Shown: piece by piece, positions 44,581 through 53,520 of the stretch
Layout: every line of letters begins with the position of its first letter
How positions within the stretch are numbered: the stretch's first letter is position 1
Assembly: GCF_039769985.1 (NCBI RefSeq)
Contig: NZ_JBDNCH010000002.1
Location: 1,178,001-1,242,000 of the forward strand
Direction of reading: 5' to 3'
Length of the DNA stretch: 64,000 nucleotides
Source: Ponticoccus litoralis
GTDB lineage: Bacteria > Pseudomonadota > Alphaproteobacteria > Rhodobacterales > Rhodobacteraceae
Notes under the pieces: model-generated
Seen by the model: the letters and a program-made list of their open reading frames with translations, nothing else
Told to the model about the DNA's origin: nothing
Database searches by the model: none
Translations under genes and position numbers: made by a program

Positions 44581-45636
44581 ATGAGCGACGAGGGCATTCC
44601 CTGCCTCTGGATGCGCGGCGGCACCTCGAAGGGGGCCTGCTTCCTCGCCTCCGACCTGCCCGCCGATCCCGCCGCGCGGGACGCGCTGCTGCTGGAGATC
44701 ATGGGCTCGCCCGATCCGACGCAGATCGACGGCATCGGCGGGGCCGATCCGCTGACCTCGAAGGTCGCGGTGCTGTCGCCCTCGACCCGGGCGGATGCGG
44801 ATGTCGATTACCTCTTCCTGCAGGTCTTCGTCGATCAGGCGCTGGTCAGCGACAGGCAGGGCTGCGGCAATATCCTCGCCTGCGTCGGCCCGGCGGCGAT
44901 CGAGCGCGGGCTGGTGGCGCCCTCGGGTGAAGAAACCCCCGTGCGCATCCACATGCGCAACACCGGCGAGGTCGCGGTCGCGCGCATCGCCACCCCCGGC
45001 GGGCGGGTGTCCTACCGGGGCGCGGCGCGCATCGACGGCGTGCCGGGCCACCATGCGCCGGTGCCGCTGATGTTCCAGAACATCGCCGGGTCGATGAGCG
45101 GCGCGCTCTTGCCCACCGGCAAGCCCGTGGACGTGATCGACGGCGTCGCCTGCACCCTGATCGACAACGGCATGCCCTGCGTGATCCTGAAGGCAGAGGA
45201 CTTCGGCATCGACGGCAGCGAAAGCCGCGAGGCGCTGGAGGCCAACGAGGCCCTGCGCGCCCGGGTCGAGGCGATCCGCCTTCAGGCCGGGCCCCTGATG
45301 AACCTCGGCGACGTGGCCGACAGCACGGTGCCGAAAATGACGCTGGTCTCTGCCCCCCGCGCGGGCGGCGTGATCGGCACGCGCAGCTTCATCCCGCACC
45401 GCTGCCACGCGACCATCGGCGTCTTTGCCGCCGTCTCGGTGGCGACGGCCTGCACGCTGCCCGGCTCTCCGGCGGCGGCGGTCTGCGTGCTGCCCGAGGG
45501 TGAGAGCTTTGCCGTGGAACACCCGACCGGCGCCGCCGAGGTGCTGCTGGAGCGGGACGCAACCGGCGCCGTCACCCGCGCGGGCACCCTGCGCACCGCG
45601 CGCAAGCTGTTCGACGGGCGCGTCTTTCCGCGCTGA
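44581..45636 (+). CDS. galD: 4-oxalomesaconate tautomerase GalD (PrpF family)
   Basis: 351 residues, PrpF isomerase fold. PCLWMRGGTSKGACF near the N-terminus, IDGIGGADPLTSKVAVLSPS, GCGNILACVGPAAIERG (active-site Cys) and CHATIGVFAAVSVATAC. GalD interconverts the keto and enol forms of 4-oxalomesaconate. 13 bases after galC with GGAGG before the ATG. A short GGCCGC/GCGGCC hairpin lies just after its stop (45646-45659). Confidence 0.88.
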   Translation: MSDEGIPCLWMRGGTSKGACFLASDLPADPAARDALLLEIMGSPDPTQIDGIGGADPLTSKVAVLSPSTRADADVDYLFLQVFVDQALVSDRQGCGNILACVGPAAIERGLVAPSGEETPVRIHMRNTGEVAVARIATPGGRVSYRGAARIDGVPGHHAPVPLMFQNIAGSMSGALLPTGKPVDVIDGVACTLIDNGMPCVILKAEDFGIDGSESREALEANEALRARVEAIRLQAGPLMNLGDVADSTVPKMTLVSAPRAGGVIGTRSFIPHRCHATIGVFAAVSVATACTLPGSPAAAVCVLPEGESFAVEHPTGAAEVLLERDATGAVTRAGTLRTARKLFDGRVFPR

Positions 45637-45775
45637 ACGGGCCGGGGCCGCAAGCGGCCTCGCAGAACGCCCTGCGCGAGACGGCATCCGCTCTGCCGAT
45701 GCGCTTGGACGCGCCTGCCCCGCTGCCGCCCCCTGCCCCGTCAGCCCGTCAGCGGTCAGCCTTCCCGCGGGACCG

Positions 45776-46543
45776 TCAGCGCCCGGACCACAGGTCCGTC
45801 ACGCCGGCATAGATCAGCCGCGCCGAGAGCAGCAGAAGCACCGTGTCCAGCGCGTAGCGGAAGCGCCTGTCGTCGATGCGGTGCAAGAGTTGCAGGCCCA
45901 CGGTGGTCCCGGCAAAGCCCGCCAGCATCATCGCGACGATAAAGGGCCACCATTCGGCAAAGGCAAAGCCCAGCAGGCCGAAGGTCACGCTTTTCACCCC
46001 GTGCTGCACGGTCATCAGCATGGCATGGGTGGCGACATGGGCGTGGCGCGGCAGCTCTTGCGACTTGGTGTAGGTGGCCACGAACAGCCCCGTCGCGCCG
46101 AAGAACATGGTCAGGAAGCTCGATACCGCGCCCACGAGCAGCGGCCAGTCGCGCACCCCGCGCGGCGGCCTGCCCAGCACCGACCACATGACAAAGGCGC
46201 CGATGCCGATCTGCACCCATGCGGCGGGCAGGTTCACCACCACCGCGCCGCCCGCAAGCGCGCCCACCAGAGAGCCCAGCGTGAACATCGGCAGGGCGGG
46301 CCAGAAGATGTAGCGGAAGGTCATCGCCGCCCGCCCGAGGTTCGACGCCACCTGGATCACCCCATGCGTGGGGATCAGCGCAGAGACCGGCACCAGCGTC
46401 GCCATGACCGCCAGAAGCAGGCCGCCGCCGCCGATGCCGAAGGCCACGGTGATCAGCGACCCGAGGAAGCTGGTGGAGATCAGCGCGAGGAAGACGAGAT
46501 CCGTCATGCCCTCGGGCAGCAGCAGGTCCGGTATGGCGATCAA
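45776..46543 (-). CDS. TauE/SafE family permease (anion exporter), TTG start
   Basis: 255 residues, about eight hydrophobic segments. FGIGGGGLLLAVMATLVP (residues 26-43) and GATGLFVATYTKSQELPR match the two halves of the TauE/SafE duplication. I set the start at TTG (46541-46543) because AGGGAGG lies seven bases upstream; the next ATG would remove the first hydrophobic residues and an upstream ATG has no such site. Members export sulfite, sulfoacetate or other organic acids; beside gal genes an organic acid is possible. Confidence 0.85.
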   Translation of the reverse strand: MIAIPDLLLPEGMTDLVFLALISTSFLGSLITVAFGIGGGGLLLAVMATLVPVSALIPTHGVIQVASNLGRAAMTFRYIFWPALPMFTLGSLVGALAGGAVVVNLPAAWVQIGIGAFVMWSVLGRPPRGVRDWPLLVGAVSSFLTMFFGATGLFVATYTKSQELPRHAHVATHAMLMTVQHGVKSVTFGLLGFAFAEWWPFIVAMMLAGFAGTTVGLQLLHRIDDRRFRYALDTVLLLLSARLIYAGVTDLWSGR

Positions 46544-46605
46544 CGGTTTGCCTCCCTCGGGGCTTGGGATAGGGTCCGCGCGCAATAAGCGAAAGGGCCC
46601 TGTCG

Positions 46606-47547
46606 ATGCGGGTGGATTATCTGGGGCTCGAAGCCTTCGTGGCGATTGCCGACTACGGGTCGTTCCAGCGCGCGGCAGAGGCGCTGCACCTCAGTCAGGC
46701 GGCGCTGAGCCACCGTCTGCGCAAGATCGAGGACGACCTCGGCAATGTCCTGCTGACCCGGTCGAGCCGCGAGGTGTCCCTGACCGCGCTGGGTCAGGGC
46801 CTGCTGCCCGAGGCCCGGCGCCTCTTGAAGGAATTGCAGGACACCTATGAAAGCGTGCGCGCGGGGGCCCAGCGGCAGGCCAAGCGGCTGTCCTTTGCCT
46901 GCCTGCCCTCGATCGCCAACACCATCCTGCCCGCCGTGCTCTCCGACCTGATGGCGGAACGCCCCGACATGGGCTTCCACATCCTCGACATCCCGGTCAC
47001 GCGCATCGCCGAGACGGTGCGCAGCGGCAAGGCGGAATTCGGCATCACCATCGTCTCGGCGGAACTGTCGGACCTGCGCCTTCGGCCTCTGTTCGTCGAG
47101 GACTACGTGCTTTTCGTGCGCCGCGACCACCCGCTGGCGCAGAAGGGGAGCGTGGCGCTGACCGACCTGCTGGGCGTGCCCATGGCGCGGATCTTCTCGC
47201 AGTCGCGCAACCGGCAATTGCTGGACGTGGCGATGGGCGAGATGAAGGACAAGATCCGCTGGCACTTCGAGGTGCAGAACGCGATCATGGCGATGCGGCT
47301 GGTGAATGCGGGCGCGGCGCTGACGATCCTGCCGCGCTCCTCGATCACCATGGCCCCGGCGGACCTTGTGGCCGTGCCCTTCGAGGGCATCCGGCTGGAC
47401 CGCACCATCGGCATCGTCTCGCGCCGGGCGGTGCCGCTGTCGACCAATGCGACAGAGACCCTTGCCCGGATCGAGGCGGAGCTTCTGAACCGCTTCGCCG
47501 ATCATCTGGAATTCAACACCGAGCCCCAGTCCAGACCCCGGGGTTGA
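46606..47547 (+). CDS. LysR family transcriptional regulator
   Basis: 313 residues. N-terminal winged HTH: YLGLEAFVAIADYGSFQRAA, LHLSQAALSHRLRKIEDDLG, LLTRSSREVSLTALGQGLL; then the periplasmic-binding-like effector domain. It is divergent from the TauE gene and lies downstream of galBCD, so it is the natural candidate to control both. Its 3' end overlaps the convergent dehydrogenase by 35 bases. Confidence 0.9.
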   Translation: MRVDYLGLEAFVAIADYGSFQRAAEALHLSQAALSHRLRKIEDDLGNVLLTRSSREVSLTALGQGLLPEARRLLKELQDTYESVRAGAQRQAKRLSFACLPSIANTILPAVLSDLMAERPDMGFHILDIPVTRIAETVRSGKAEFGITIVSAELSDLRLRPLFVEDYVLFVRRDHPLAQKGSVALTDLLGVPMARIFSQSRNRQLLDVAMGEMKDKIRWHFEVQNAIMAMRLVNAGAALTILPRSSITMAPADLVAVPFEGIRLDRTIGIVSRRAVPLSTNATETLARIEAELLNRFADHLEFNTEPQSRPRG

Positions 47548-48497
47548 TCATGTGGATCGGCGTCCCGTCGGCATAGGCATTGATCTGGTCGTAGATGTCG
47601 GCGAATTGCAGGTCCAGCTCGTCCTCGGTGACGTAGCCGATATGCGGCGTGCCGATCACCGCGGGGTGGTTGACCAGCGGATCGGCGGCATCGGTCAGCG
47701 GTTCCCTGTCGAAGACGTCCAGCGCAAGGCGCCCGGGGCGGCCCGCCGCCAGCGCCTGTTCCAGCGCGCCCTTGGCCACGAGGCCGGAGCGCGCGGTGTT
47801 CACGAAGCTGGCCGAGGGCTTCATGGCCAGCAGGTCTTCGGCGGTGACGATGCCGCGCGTCTCGGGCTTCAGCCGGACGTGGACAGAGACGAAATCCGCC
47901 TCTGCAAAGAAGGCGTGGCGGCTGTCGGCGACGGTCTCTCCGTCCGCCTTGGCGCGGGCCCGGCCCGCCTCGGAGGCCCACCAGACCACCCGCATCCCGA
48001 AGGCGCGCGCGTAGCCCGCGACCTGCACTGGCGATGCGCCCGTAGCCGTAAAGGCCCAGTGTCCGCCCCGCCAGCGTCTGGCCGACGCCCATCTGCCAGC
48101 GCCCGGCCTGCAAAGAGGCCATCTGCTGCGGGATCTGCCGCGCCGAGGACAGGATCAGCGCGAAGGTCAGTTCCGCCGCCGCGATGGAGGGCGTGTCGGA
48201 GTGCATGTTGGAACACAGCAGCACGCCGTTCGCGGTGCAGGCGGGCACGTCCACATGCGGGTAGACGCTGCGCTGGGAAATCAGGCGCAGGTTCGGCAGC
48301 CGCTCCAGCAGGGGCGCGGTGATCGCCGTGCGCTCGCGGAACAGCACAAGGCAGTCGGCGGGGGCAAGGCGCTCTGCCAGCGTATCGACGTCTTCGCTGT
48401 GGTCGGTCCAGACGGTGACGTCATGGCCCTTCAGCAGGTCAAAGCTGGGCAGGGTCCGAAGGGTGTCGAACCAGTCGTCGAGGATATGGATCTTCAT
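47513..48497 (-). CDS. D-isomer-specific 2-hydroxyacid dehydrogenase, frameshifted near 48029
   Basis: 327 residues after removing one base. N-terminal part MKIHILDDWFDTLRTLPSFD to LAGRTLGLYGYGRI (NAD motif GxGxxG begins), then the continuation QVAGYARAFGMRVVWWASEA is in the next frame; FVSVHVRLKPETRGI, FVNTARSGLVAKGAL (catalytic Arg region), DVFDREPL (Glu) and TPHIGYVTEDE (His) complete the catalytic set. It reduces an oxo-acid with NAD(P)H or the reverse. Start overlaps the TPP enzyme stop by 4 bases. Confidence 0.87.
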
Positions 48498-50176
48498 AGC
48501 AGCTCCGTGATGTCTACGGGATGTTCGGTGCCGATGTGGCCGCCCGGATGGGCGCGGCGCACAACCGGGTTGGCGACCTTGTCGGAGATCGGGAAATCCC
48601 AGACCGCAAGGCCGCCCCTGTAGCCCGCCACGAGATCGGGCAGCGCAGAAAGGTCGTCGACGCGCGCGCCTTCTCCGCCAAAACCCCGGGCGATGGCGCC
48701 AAGGTCGACATGGCCGAAGACAGCGCCCTCGGTCGACAGGCCCTCGTCGCGCAGCTTGTGGATTTCAGAGCCATAGGCGCCGTCGTTCAGCACGCAGACC
48801 ACGATGTTCAGCCCGTGGCGGCGCATGGTTTCCAGCTCTTGCACATGCATCAGCAGGCTGCCGTCTCCGTCCAGCAGCACCACCGTCTCGCCCGGGCGCG
48901 CGGCGGCGACGCCCATGGCGTAGGAGGTGCCGTTGCCGATGGCGCCGAACTCGCGGATCGTCAGGAATTTCTCGAAGGGGCGGCGCATATGGGCGAAGTA
49001 GAAGGAGCAATGCCCGGAGGAATTGACCATCTGCCAGTCGCCGGGCAGCGCCGCGTCCAGCGCGCTGACGACGTCGCGCGGGTCGAGAAGCCCCGCCTCG
49101 GGCGGGAAGCTACAGGTGTCAGAGGGCGCCCCGGCGATGCGGCGCGCCATGGCCTCGGTGCGCCAGCCGGCTTGCGGCGGCAGGCGGTCGAGCAGCGCCT
49201 CGACGCTCAGCTTCGCATCGCCGCGCAGGTGGTCGGTGGCCACGGCAAGGCCCTGGTTCATGGCACGCATGGCGGTGTCGATCTGCAACACGCGCGCTTT
49301 GGGGAACAGCTTGCCCTTGTCCATGTTGTGCTGCGTCAGGCTGCAACCGACGGCGATCAGCAGGTCGGATTCGGCGAAACAGGCGCGGGCGAAGGTGCTG
49401 CTGAAGCCGCCGCAGACACCCATGTCGAAGACATCGCCGTGAAAGATCCCGCGCGCGGGAAGCGAGGTCGTGACCACCGCGCCGATGTGCTCTGCCAGCG
49501 CACGGCAGGCCCCGGCGGCGCCAGAGGCCTCGGCCCCCAGACCGCCCAGCACGACGATGCGCCGGGCGCCCGCGATCAGGTCGCAGGCCACGGCCACGTC
49601 GGCGGGGTGCGGCGGCATCGGCGCGGGGCGCGGCGCCAGATCGCGCGAGGGCACCGGCTGTTTCAGCGTTTCGGGCGCGATCTGGCCCTGAAGGTCGAAG
49701 GGCACGCCAACCACCACCGGGCGCCGGGTCTCGCGCGCCTCGACAAAGGCATCGCGGATGGCGGCGGGCATCCGGGCCACATGGTGCAGGCTGTGGTAGC
49801 TGGCGCCGGTTGCCTCGACAAAGGGCGCCTGATCGATGGCCTGATTGTACCAGGCGGCCCCCAGCGGCGCCTCTCCGGCGAAGATCACCAGCGGGATGCC
49901 AGCGCGCACGGCGGCGGGCAGCGCGGTCAGCACCTGCGTCAGCCCCGGCCCGCAGGTCACGGTGGCCACCCCGATCCGGCCGGACTTGCGCGCATAGGCG
50001 GTGGCCGCCGCGACGGCGCAATGTTCGTGCCGGACGTAGACCATCGACGTCCCCAGCCCCGCCAGCGCCGTGGCCCAGTTCATATTGGCATCGCCAAGAA
50101 GGGCAAAGCAGGTCTCGACCTGCTCATTCGCGACAGTCTCTGCAAGGTGTTCGAATACATGTCTGGACACGGGCAT
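48494..50176 (-). CDS. Thiamine-diphosphate-dependent decarboxylase/synthase (acetolactate synthase-like)
   Basis: 560 residues in three domains. The catalytic glutamate is in VRHEHCAVAAATAYAR (near residue 51), TCGPGLTQVLTALP follows, and the ThDP motif GDGSLLMHVQELETM ... LNDGAYG is near 420-450. It resembles oxo-acid decarboxylases of the IlvB superfamily but carries no FAD-domain signature I can confirm. Operon with the hydroxyacid dehydrogenase suggests decarboxylation or carboligation of an oxo-acid. Confidence 0.85.
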   Translation of the reverse strand: MPVSRHVFEHLAETVANEQVETCFALLGDANMNWATALAGLGTSMVYVRHEHCAVAAATAYARKSGRIGVATVTCGPGLTQVLTALPAAVRAGIPLVIFAGEAPLGAAWYNQAIDQAPFVEATGASYHSLHHVARMPAAIRDAFVEARETRRPVVVGVPFDLQGQIAPETLKQPVPSRDLAPRPAPMPPHPADVAVACDLIAGARRIVVLGGLGAEASGAAGACRALAEHIGAVVTTSLPARGIFHGDVFDMGVCGGFSSTFARACFAESDLLIAVGCSLTQHNMDKGKLFPKARVLQIDTAMRAMNQGLAVATDHLRGDAKLSVEALLDRLPPQAGWRTEAMARRIAGAPSDTCSFPPEAGLLDPRDVVSALDAALPGDWQMVNSSGHCSFYFAHMRRPFEKFLTIREFGAIGNGTSYAMGVAAARPGETVVLLDGDGSLLMHVQELETMRRHGLNIVVCVLNDGAYGSEIHKLRDEGLSTEGAVFGHVDLGAIARGFGGEGARVDDLSALPDLVAGYRGGLAVWDFPISDKVANPVVRRAHPGGHIGTEHPVDITELL

Positions 50177-50263
50177 CTCCTCTCTCGTCGCGCCCCCGTC
50201 AGCGGAACGCTCGCGACACGCCCGACCGCCCCTGCGGGCCGCCGCCTCCGGCGTGTCGCCATC

Positions 50264-50281
50264 TGTATCCCCGAGTATACA
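50264..50281. promoter_or_regulatory. Possible operator TGTAT-N8-ATACA upstream of the TPP gene
   Basis: A perfect 5-base inverted repeat with 8-base spacing, 88 bases before the TPP enzyme start. A related site, TGTAT-N8-ATTCT, is at 55832-55849. GntR-type proteins bind such sequences, but no GntR gene is in the window. Confidence 0.3.
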
Positions 50282-50298
50282 ATTACGCAGGGCAAGAG

Positions 50299-50320
50299 AA
50301 AGCCCGCCGAAGCGGGCTTT
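50299..50320 (-). terminator. Intrinsic terminator after the PrpF-family gene
   Basis: Nine-base perfect stem AAAGCCCGC/GCGGGCTTT with a four-base loop (TTCG on the minus strand), starting 4 bases after the stop codon at 50324 and followed by CTCTT. The strongest terminator in this part of the window. Confidence 0.8.
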
Positions 50321-50323
50321 GCA

Positions 50324-51418
50324 TCATTCTGCGGCGAAAACCCGGGTCGGCACCATGACCTCGCCCCGGGCAATCAGGCGCGCGGTGCGCTCCAGCCCGG
50401 CGGATTTGATCTGCGGGCCCTCGGGGGTGGCGTCGAAGTCGATCAGCACGTCCAGCAGCCCGGCGGGATGTTCGACCTGCACCAGAAGCGGCGCATCGCC
50501 ATCCACGCCCTGCGCAAGGCCGTCGGCGACGGTGCCCGGGGTGATCGCGCAGGCGGCGATGCACTGGCCGCCGGTCACCGCCATCGAGGGGTGGCAGGCC
50601 CAGGGCATGAAGTAGCGCGAGCCGATGGTGCCGCCCTGCGAAGGCTTGGCAAGGATCGCGATCTTCGGCGTCACGGACTTGGACACGTCGCCAAGGCCCA
50701 TCAGTTCGCCCGCCTTCAGGCGGATCGCCTCGGCGCGCTCGAAGAAGGCGGTATTGGCGTCGAGCTCGGCGGCGGTCTCGGTGGCGGTCAGGCCGAAATC
50801 CTCGGCCCGGGCCATCATCACCGGCATGGCGACATCCATGCAGGTGACCTCGACCCCGTCGATCACGTCGATCTTGTTGCCGGTCGGGAACAGGGCGCCT
50901 GTGACCGAGCCCACGGTGCCCATGAAGGCCAGCCGCACCGGCGCCGCGGTGCCGGGCACACCGGCGATGGCGGTCTCACCCTCGTAGCTGACGGCGCCCT
51001 CGGGGGTCTGGATCACCGCCTCGATCACCGCGCCGGTGTTGACCGCGTGGATGCGCACGATGGTTTCCGGCCCGGTGATCGGCACGAGGCCCATCTCGAG
51101 CGCGGCGGGGCCGACACCGCACAGGATGTTGCCGCAGGTCGGCTTGAAGTCGACCTCTTCCTTCTCCACCGCGACCTGCGCGAAGAAATAGTCGACGTCG
51201 CAGTCGTCACGCTCGGACTTGGACAGCATGGCGACCTTGGTGGTCACCGCATTGCCGCCGCCGATGCCGTCGATGTTCAGCGGGTGGCCCGCGCCGACGG
51301 CGGCAATCAGCACCCGGGCAAGGTGGTCGCGGTCCTGCGGCAGGTCCTCGCGGCGGAAGTAGGGCCCGCGCGACGTGCCGCCGCGCAGGAACAGGTAGGG
51401 AATGCCGGTCTGGGACAT
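50324..51418 (-). CDS. PrpF-family isomerase, second 4-oxalomesaconate tautomerase-like protein
   Basis: 364 residues. IPYLFLRGGTSRGPYFRRED, IDGIGGGNAVTTKVAMLSKS, CGNILCGVGPAALEMG (active-site Cys) and CHPSMAVTGGQCIAAC follow the same plan as galD at 44581 but differ clearly in sequence. PrpF proteins isomerise C=C bonds in aconitate-like acids. In operon with the tricarboxylate transporter, an aconitate isomerase role is at least as likely as tautomerase. It ends at a strong terminator. Confidence 0.85.
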   Translation of the reverse strand: MSQTGIPYLFLRGGTSRGPYFRREDLPQDRDHLARVLIAAVGAGHPLNIDGIGGGNAVTTKVAMLSKSERDDCDVDYFFAQVAVEKEEVDFKPTCGNILCGVGPAALEMGLVPITGPETIVRIHAVNTGAVIEAVIQTPEGAVSYEGETAIAGVPGTAAPVRLAFMGTVGSVTGALFPTGNKIDVIDGVEVTCMDVAMPVMMARAEDFGLTATETAAELDANTAFFERAEAIRLKAGELMGLGDVSKSVTPKIAILAKPSQGGTIGSRYFMPWACHPSMAVTGGQCIAACAITPGTVADGLAQGVDGDAPLLVQVEHPAGLLDVLIDFDATPEGPQIKSAGLERTARLIARGEVMVPTRVFAAE

Positions 51419-51432
51419 GGTTATGGGAAACC

Positions 51433-53439
51433 TCAGGTAAAGGGCCAGGGCAGGTCGATCAGCGTCTGCAGGTAGCCCGGCGGGAAGTCACGCCCGAGGA
51501 TGGCCGCAAGACCCATGATGAAGGCCAGCCCGATTGCGGTGGAGAGGATGGTGGTCTTCCAGCCAAACCGACCGCGGCTGCGGAAGAAGGCGACAAGGAA
51601 GAGCACCAGCGCGATGATGTAGCCGAAGACAAAGGTCATCACGACCAGAGAGGCGAACCAGGCCAGCGTCGTCCACAGCCCGTGCGGCGCCTCGCCGTCC
51701 TCGCCCTTTTCAAGGTCGATGAAGACGTCGTCGGTGGCCGGTTTCACCGCCATGCGGATCAGCAGCACCACCGCGCCGAGAAGGGTCACGAGGCCCACGG
51801 TCAGCGGGAAGATCTTGTCCTGCAGGCGGCCCACACCCCAGGCGTCGAAGATCGACACCACGAGGTACAGCGTGATCGCGCCAAGGAAGATCGCCGGCGC
51901 GGTCTTGGACACGGCGGGCGCGTCCATGTTCTCGCGGATGTTCTTCGAGGCGCGGATGCCGACGACCACCGAGATGACGGTCAGGATCAGCAGGCCGATG
52001 GTGATGGGCGACAGGATGTAATCCCAGCCCGCCTCTGCCGAGCGCCGGAAGCGCGCCCCGGCGATCTGCACCGCCTGGTTGACGAAGATCTCCGTCTGCG
52101 TCGACAGCACGAAGCCGATCAGGAAGGCGGGCCGCGAGTAGTCGAAGCGGCGCAGCAGGATGCCGAAGATGCCGATGGCCACCAGCGCCGCGAGGTCCAG
52201 CGCCGACTGGCGCGACTGGAAGGCCGCGAAGCCGATCAGCATGAACAGGAACGGCGCGAGGATGGTGAAGCGGATCGTCGTCAGCTTTGCGATCTGGTTC
52301 GACAGCAGGATGCAGAGACCCGCGCCGAAGATGTTGGCCAGCGCCAGCGACCAGACGATGGTATAGGTGATGTCGAGGTTGTTGCGGACCATCTGCGGGC
52401 CGGGCGTCATGTTCAGCAGCGCGAGGCCGCCGAGGAAGATCGCCATGGACCCCGAGCCGGGGATGCCGAAGATCAGCGTCGGCACGAGGCCCCCGCCTTC
52501 CTTGGCGTTGTTGGAGGATTCCGGCGCGATGACGCCGCGGATGTCACCCTTGCCGAACATCGACCGGTCCTTGGCGGTCTGCACGGCGGAGCCATAGGCC
52601 AGCCAGTCCACGACCGACCCGCCGAGGCCCGGGATGATGCCGACGACCACGCCGATCACGGCGCAGCGCAGCGACAGCCACTTGTTGCGCCACCAGTCGC
52701 TGACGCCCTGCGACCAGCCGTCGCCCAGCGAACCGCCCTCTGCAATCGGGCGGTCCCGACGCAGCAGCGAGGTGATTTCCGGGATCGCGTAGATGCCGAG
52801 GCCCACGATGACCAGTTGCAGCCCGTCCACGAGATACGGCAGCTCATAGCTCGACATGCGCAGCGACCCGCCCGCCGGGGCAGAGCCGACGGTGCCGACC
52901 ATCACGCCAAGCCCGGCGGCGACGACACCCTTCAGCGGCACCCGGCCCGCAAGGATCGCCACGACCGACAGGCCCAGCACGGTGATCATCAGCATCTCGG
53001 GCAGGCCGAAGGCAAGGATCAGCGGGCGCGCGGCCAGAATGATGAAGGTCAGGATGAAGGCGCCGAAGAGGCCACCGAACAGCGACGAGGTGAAGGCCGC
53101 CGAAAGCGCCCGCGCCGCGTGGCCTTGTTTCGCCAGCGGAAAGCCGTCCAGCACGGTGGCCTGGCTGGCGGAAGAGCCGGGAATGCCCAGCAGCACCGAG
53201 GAGAAGGTGTCCGAGGTCGGGATGACCGCGATCAGGCCGACCATCAGGGCAAGACCCGCGACCGGGTCCATGCCGTACATGAAGGGCAGGACAAGGGCGA
53301 GCCCGGCGATGCCGCCAAGCCCGGGAAGAACGCCGATGGAGAGACCGAGAAGCACGCCTCCGAGAAGGTACATGATCTGGGCTGGCTGGAAGATGAGGGC
53401 AAAGGCCTCTCCCAGCTCGGGCAGGGCTTGCGCGAACAT
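51433..53439 (-). CDS. Tripartite tricarboxylate transporter permease, TctA-TctB fusion
   Basis: 668 residues. The first about 490 are TctA with its two signature loops, GVLPGLGG (near residue 36) and GIIPGLGG (near 268), plus IPTSDTFSSVLLGIPGSSAS and FGIPGSGSMAIFLGGL. The remaining part (from about 505) has the four-helix pattern of TctB. Usually these are separate genes. With the TctC protein upstream it forms a complete Na+-coupled TTT importer for a tricarboxylate. Confidence 0.87.
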   Translation of the reverse strand: MFAQALPELGEAFALIFQPAQIMYLLGGVLLGLSIGVLPGLGGIAGLALVLPFMYGMDPVAGLALMVGLIAVIPTSDTFSSVLLGIPGSSASQATVLDGFPLAKQGHAARALSAAFTSSLFGGLFGAFILTFIILAARPLILAFGLPEMLMITVLGLSVVAILAGRVPLKGVVAAGLGVMVGTVGSAPAGGSLRMSSYELPYLVDGLQLVIVGLGIYAIPEITSLLRRDRPIAEGGSLGDGWSQGVSDWWRNKWLSLRCAVIGVVVGIIPGLGGSVVDWLAYGSAVQTAKDRSMFGKGDIRGVIAPESSNNAKEGGGLVPTLIFGIPGSGSMAIFLGGLALLNMTPGPQMVRNNLDITYTIVWSLALANIFGAGLCILLSNQIAKLTTIRFTILAPFLFMLIGFAAFQSRQSALDLAALVAIGIFGILLRRFDYSRPAFLIGFVLSTQTEIFVNQAVQIAGARFRRSAEAGWDYILSPITIGLLILTVISVVVGIRASKNIRENMDAPAVSKTAPAIFLGAITLYLVVSIFDAWGVGRLQDKIFPLTVGLVTLLGAVVLLIRMAVKPATDDVFIDLEKGEDGEAPHGLWTTLAWFASLVVMTFVFGYIIALVLFLVAFFRSRGRFGWKTTILSTAIGLAFIMGLAAILGRDFPPGYLQTLIDLPWPFT

Positions 53440-53520
53440 GGCTGTCTCCGTTCGGCTGGAATTGGGAAAATCCCGTCCGGCACGCGGGCCGGACGGGACG
53501 AGGTGTCCCGGAGGACGGGG

